Source of the DNA: Palsa-1233 sp031367105 | Lineage (GTDB): Bacteria; Gemmatimonadota; Gemmatimonadetes; Gemmatimonadales; GWC2-71-9 | Direction of reading: 5' to 3' | Assembly (NCBI GenBank): GCA_031367105.1 | Contig: JANLPG010000040.1 | Span: 1-18,135 of the forward strand | DNA length: 18,135 nt | Part shown: positions 15,186 to 18,135 of the stretch, piece after piece | Numbering within the stretch: the stretch's first letter is position 1 | How the letters are laid out: each line of letters starts with the position of its first letter | The notes under the pieces: generated by a model | The model's database searches: none | Told to the model about the DNA's origin: nothing | Seen by the model: the letters and a program-made list of their open reading frames with translations, nothing else | Program-made: the position numbers and the translations under genes

Positions 15186-15215
15186 GCAGAGCTCATCCTT
15201 TGGGATGAGCTCTGC
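15186..15215 (-). terminator. 13-bp perfect hairpin downstream of the Gfo/Idh gene
   Basis: GCAGAGCTCATCC (15186-15198) and GGATGAGCTCTGC (15203-15215) pair perfectly around a 4-nt loop (TTTG). It starts 70 bp past the Gfo/Idh stop. The minus-strand sequence after it lacks a U-run, so it may act with Rho or as a 3' end stabiliser. Confidence 0.6.
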
Positions 15216-15285
15216 GACTTCCTGTTCTGCTATATCCGTTATGTCCGTCTGCTGCGCCAGCAACTGCGCCCGCAGCGCGCTGCGA

Positions 15286-16581
15286 TCACCACCCGTTGGT
15301 GAAGCCCCGCATCAGCATCGTCTGGCCGGGAACCGGCACTGCCGGCACTGCGAGCGGGCCGAGCGCAGTGAGGGTCGGACGAATGTTGAGTGGGGTCTGC
15401 AGCAACTTCTCCCAAGTGACCAGCTGTCCCGTGTACGCCGCCTCCCTCCCCATGATCGCCGTCAGGGTGCTCTCGGCGATCCGCCGAGCCTCGTTCAGCG
15501 GCTTCCCCGAGCGGATGCTCGCGACCAGATCGCGGTGCTCCTCCACGTAGGGGAGGATGTTGCCGGCACCGCTCCACTTCCAGCTTTTCTTCCCCTCGAC
15601 GCGGTCGAAGCCGTTGGAGGTACCCTTGCTGCCGGCAAAGCGCTCGCCGACGTTCGAGGCGGTCCCATCCTGCTGCCGACACATCGAGGTGATCCGGACC
15701 CCTCCGGGGTACTCGTATTCGATCCCGAAATGATCGAAGATGTGCCCGTATTCCGGCGCGGTGCGGGCCTGGCGGCCACCGACTCCCATCGCCCGCACGG
15801 GCACCGAGCCCATCACCCAGTTGGCCACGTCGAGATTGTGCACGTGTTGCTCGACAATATGGTCGCCGCTCAGCCAGGTGAAATAGAGCCAGTTGCGGAG
15901 CTGCCACTCGGCATCGCTCCACTCAGGCTTGCGACTGAAGTTCCAGAGTCCGCCCTGATTCCAGTACACCGACCCGGCGAGGATGTCGCCAATCTGGCCA
16001 TCGTGAATTCGGCCGATCGTCTCGATGTAGCGCGGATCGTGCCGTCGCTGCGTCCCACAGACCACCGCGAGCCCCTTCGCCCGCGCCACCTCGCCCGAGG
16101 CGATGACCGACAGCGCGCCGACCACGTCGACGGCGACCGGCTTCTCCATGAAGACGTGCTTCCCTGCAGCGACGGCGGCGGCGAGATGCTCGGCGCGGAA
16201 GGCCGGTGGGGTCGCAAGGATCACCAGGTCGATATCGCTGGCGATGACCTGCTTGAACGCGTCGAGCCCCGTGAAAGTGTGCTCCGGAGTGACTCGGTAC
16301 TTGCCCGCGAAGAGGGGATCGGCCGTCGCGATCTTCGAGAATTGTTCCCGTGCACTCGCGAGATGATCCGGAAAGAGGTCGCCGATCGCCGTGAGCGTCA
16401 CATTCTCGCTGGCGGCGAGGGCGTCGCGGACGGCACCGGTACCTCGACCACCACAGCCGATCACGCCGATGCGGATGGGATCGGCGTCGGGTCGGCCGAT
16501 CCCGAAGGCGCGGCGCGGCAAGGAGAGCGCTGCTGCGGCAGCGCCAGTGACCTGCACGAAGGTGCGACGATCAACGCTCAC
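15286..16581 (-). CDS. Gfo/Idh/MocA family oxidoreductase with Tat signal
   Basis: 431 aa. The GTG at 16581 overlaps the upstream gene's TGA by 4 nt, with GAGGGT just before it. The N-terminus VSVDRRTFVQVTGAAAAALS is a twin-arginine signal (R5-R6-T-F), so a folded, cofactor-loaded enzyme is exported to the periplasm. The Rossmann nucleotide-binding motif IRIGVIGCGGRGTGA is at 36-50. The catalytic-region EKP motif is in KHVFMEKPVAVD (146-148), and SGDHIVEQHVHNLDVANW (238-255) is the conserved C-domain block, with H246 and H248 likely in the active site. Family members oxidise or reduce sugars and cyclitols with NAD(P); exported members often keep the cofactor tightly bound. Substrate unknown. 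Cotranscribed with the SUMF1-like gene. Confidence 0.92.
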   Translation of the reverse strand: MSVDRRTFVQVTGAAAAALSLPRRAFGIGRPDADPIRIGVIGCGGRGTGAVRDALAASENVTLTAIGDLFPDHLASAREQFSKIATADPLFAGKYRVTPEHTFTGLDAFKQVIASDIDLVILATPPAFRAEHLAAAVAAGKHVFMEKPVAVDVVGALSVIASGEVARAKGLAVVCGTQRRHDPRYIETIGRIHDGQIGDILAGSVYWNQGGLWNFSRKPEWSDAEWQLRNWLYFTWLSGDHIVEQHVHNLDVANWVMGSVPVRAMGVGGRQARTAPEYGHIFDHFGIEYEYPGGVRITSMCRQQDGTASNVGERFAGSKGTSNGFDRVEGKKSWKWSGAGNILPYVEEHRDLVASIRSGKPLNEARRIAESTLTAIMGREAAYTGQLVTWEKLLQTPLNIRPTLTALGPLAVPAVPVPGQTMLMRGFTNGW

Positions 16582-17405
16582 GGGACCCTCACAAGGCGAA
16601 TACCGGTAAAGGGCGCATCCGACAACCACCAACGACTCTTGGGGACCTGCGGGTCGGTCTGATTCCAGGTCGGGTCCTGACGCGCGGAAGTCGCGGGCGT
16701 GACGCGGGCGGCAGCATCGCGGAATGTGCCGCCACGGAGCGCATAGCCACTGTCGGCCGTGGTCACCCACTCGCCGACATTCCCCAGCAAATCCTGCACA
16801 CCGATTTGATCGTCGAGTTTTTGACCCACCGGGTGCGTCTGGCCTTCGGAATTCTCGGCGGTCCAGGCGACCGCGGCGATTCGCTGGCGCGTCGGCGGTG
16901 CCGTGCCGAAGGCCGCCTCGGCGGCGCGTGCCCACTCCGCCTCGGTCGCGATCCGGTAGCTGTGGCCCGTCCTCTGGGAGATCCAGCGTGCGAACGCCTC
17001 GGCGGCGGTGGCCGTCATCCCGATGGCCGGATAGCCGGCGTGGCCGTAGCCCCGGTCGGGCGCACCGTAGGGCCGTGATGGTCGGGCGGTCGCGTCGAGC
17101 TTGGGACGCTCCTCCCGAGGGACGTCGAGCCGGAAGGCGAAGATGTCGTAGATATCCCAGGTGATTTCGGTCTTGGCGATCCAGAAGGCTGGCACCGCGA
17201 CCGTGACCCGTCCAGCTGGCCCCGGCATCGAGATCGACCCGGCTGGGACCGGCAGCATCGTGAACGAGATCAGCGCGCTGGGAATGGTGTCGTTGTAGGG
17301 CTGCAACCGCACCGCCGTCACACCACCCTGCGCGACGACCGCACCGGGGAGGAGTGCCAAGGCAGCCGCCACGAGCACCGCGTGCGTGAGTCGGGATAGC
17401 TTCAT
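16578..17405 (-). CDS. Secreted SUMF1/FGE-sulfatase-fold protein without cysteines
   Basis: 275 aa. MKLSRLTHAVLVAAALALLPGAVVAQ is a Sec signal peptide cleaved near residue 26. The domain shows the SUMF1 order: VPAGSISM (53-60), PAFWIAKTEITWDIYDIF (72-89), YPAIGMTATAAEAFARW...YRIATEAEWARAAEAAFG (125-167), LLGNVGEWVTT (206-216), LRGGTFRDAAARV (223-235) and TGIRLVR. The protein has no cysteine at all, so it cannot be a formylglycine-generating enzyme, which uses paired active-site Cys with copper. It may be a non-catalytic or binding member of the fold. It is translationally coupled to the Gfo/Idh gene. Its ATG lies only 5 bp from the divergent ApbE start, and no Shine-Dalgarno sequence is visible. 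Confidence 0.85.
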   Translation of the reverse strand: MKLSRLTHAVLVAAALALLPGAVVAQGGVTAVRLQPYNDTIPSALISFTMLPVPAGSISMPGPAGRVTVAVPAFWIAKTEITWDIYDIFAFRLDVPREERPKLDATARPSRPYGAPDRGYGHAGYPAIGMTATAAEAFARWISQRTGHSYRIATEAEWARAAEAAFGTAPPTRQRIAAVAWTAENSEGQTHPVGQKLDDQIGVQDLLGNVGEWVTTADSGYALRGGTFRDAAARVTPATSARQDPTWNQTDPQVPKSRWWLSDAPFTGIRLVRVP

Positions 17406-17410
17406 AGGAT

Positions 17411-18135
17411 ATGCGATCGGGACGATGGAGACGGCAGGCAGCGGCGACCATCACCGCACTCCTCCTCAAGTTGCACCCGGTGGCCGCGATTGCACAGGGG
17501 GCCAGCGGGGCGGCGGAACAGGAGTATCGGCAGCTGCATCTCGGCGTCGAAGTCCGCCTGGTGCTGGCGACCTCTGATCGTGCGGCTGCGGACGCCGCCG
17601 CTCGCGCGGCATACGCCACGATCGCGGAGCTGGAACAGCTGCTCAGCGATTGGCGACCCAGCAGTGAGGTCCGACGCCTCGGCGACCACCCCGGCGTGTG
17701 GGTAACGGTGAGTGTGCCACTCTTCGAAGTCAGCCAGCGCGCCCTCGCGGTGGCACGTGCCAGCGCCGGTGCGTTCGATCCCGCGGTGGGCCCGGTGGTC
17801 GCGCTCTGGCGCGATGCCCGCCGCACTGGGGTACTCCCTCCTGACAGCGCCATCCGCCGGGCCCGTGCGGTGAGTGGCTGGAGGCACCTTCACCTGGATC
17901 GTCGCCGACACGCGTTGCGCCTCGATCTCCCCGGAATGCGGCTCGATTTCGGCGGCATCGCGAAGGGCTACATCCTCGATAGCGCGCGCAGCGTGCTCCG
18001 CACTCACGGCATCACCCGGGTGCTGCTCGAGGCCGGCGGCGATATCGTGCTCGGCGACCCCCCCGCCGGTGCAGCCGGATGGCGCGTGGCAATCGCCACC
18101 GCGTCGGGCGACACCACGGCATTTCTTGCCAATAC
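17411..18135 (+). CDS. apbE: FAD:protein FMN transferase ApbE (3' end outside window)
   Basis: The frame runs from the ATG at 17411 to the window edge without a stop; 241 codons are visible. A signal sequence is plausible: basic MRSGRWRRQ, then a hydrophobic stretch ending AAIAQG near residue 29. The ApbE pattern is clear: LGVEVRLVLATSD, ELEQLLSDWRPSSEVRRL, SAGAFDPAVGPVVALWRDARR (around 116-136), and the hallmark LDFGGIAKGYILD with GGIAKG at 181-186, followed by LLEAGGDIVLG. ApbE is an exported enzyme that uses FAD and Mg2+ to attach FMN covalently to a Thr/Ser in redox membrane or periplasmic proteins. A flavinylation target (FMN-binding domain, Nqr/Rnf-like) is not visible here and could lie just downstream. 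Confidence 0.9.
   Translation, partial: MRSGRWRRQAAATITALLLKLHPVAAIAQGASGAAEQEYRQLHLGVEVRLVLATSDRAAADAAARAAYATIAELEQLLSDWRPSSEVRRLGDHPGVWVTVSVPLFEVSQRALAVARASAGAFDPAVGPVVALWRDARRTGVLPPDSAIRRARAVSGWRHLHLDRRRHALRLDLPGMRLDFGGIAKGYILDSARSVLRTHGITRVLLEAGGDIVLGDPPAGAAGWRVAIATASGDTTAFLAN

Larger units (their letters stand above)
14782..15285. other. Gene-free region of about 500 bp between the DUF3494 lipoprotein and Gfo/Idh genes
   Basis: Both flanking genes are on the minus strand, so this holds the 5' region of the lipoprotein gene and the 3' region of the Gfo/Idh gene. Open frames crossing it (for example minus-strand 14715-15263) lack recognisable motifs and run through a perfect hairpin, so I do not call them. 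The only clear structures are the inverted repeats at 15031-15053 and 15186-15215. No convincing promoter was found for the lipoprotein gene. Confidence 0.6.

Noticed and set aside
14715..15263. 182-codon minus-strand open frame in the gene-free region
   Set aside because: No recognisable motif or ribosome site. It passes through a perfect 13-bp hairpin and overlaps the lipoprotein's signal peptide in another frame.
15064..16662. 532-codon plus-strand open frame
   Set aside because: It is antisense to the well-supported Gfo/Idh gene and its composition is that of a shadow frame.
16582..17853. Long upstream extension of the Gfo/Idh frame to 17853
   Set aside because: It crosses the SUMF1-like gene in another frame and part of apbE antisense. 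The GTG at 16581 with a Tat signal is the logical start.
1..18135. Defence island, prophage or transposon
   Set aside because: No integrase, transposase, terminal repeats, restriction or effector genes were seen. AAA+ and kinase-like genes alone do not make a defence system.

Overview
The window is GC-rich (about two thirds G+C by eye) and densely packed, with two-way transcription. It looks like chromosomal DNA from a diderm bacterium: there is an OmpA-type outer membrane protein, several secreted or lipoprotein products, and an M48 peptidase lipoprotein. Protein style (small Asp-Ser-Met-rich lipoprotein, Ig-like-repeat lipoprotein ending in a DUF3494 domain, Tat-exported Gfo/Idh oxidoreductase, GTG starts) fits Gemmatimonadota or a neighbouring phylum; this assignment is inference. 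No rRNA, tRNA, CRISPR, IS element or phage gene was seen.

Region 1 (1-3303, plus strand): the 3' end of an RpoD-like sigma factor, then a tightly overlapping run of a GlcE-like FAD oxidoreductase, a HAD phosphatase with a DxN motif I, and the folate/Fe-S protein YgfZ. It ends at a hairpin shared with the convergent small lipoprotein gene (3368-3586, minus), whose product carries four 7-residue repeats.

Region 2 (3846-8532): a MoxR/Mg-chelatase-like AAA+ ATPase and a VWA protein, both on the plus strand and most likely partners. They are separated by a minus-strand MFS exporter/cytidylate-kinase-like pair. The VWA gene appears to be leaderless.

Region 3 (8529-11286): an M48 metallopeptidase lipoprotein (minus) and a ThrE-family amino-acid exporter (plus), transcribed divergently from a 40-bp gap.

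Region 4 (11309-14781, minus): an OmpA-family envelope protein, and a large lipoprotein with six Ig-like repeats and a C-terminal DUF3494 (ice-binding-fold) domain. Two tandem hairpins lie between them.

Region 5 (14782-15285): a gene-free stretch with two strong inverted repeats.

Region 6 (15286-18135): a translationally coupled pair (minus) of a cysteine-free SUMF1-fold secreted protein and a Tat-exported Gfo/Idh/MocA oxidoreductase. It is divergent from a partial ApbE flavin transferase (plus), with only 5 bp between the two start codons. This small exported redox/cofactor cluster and the split AAA+/VWA unit are the best candidates for under-described systems.
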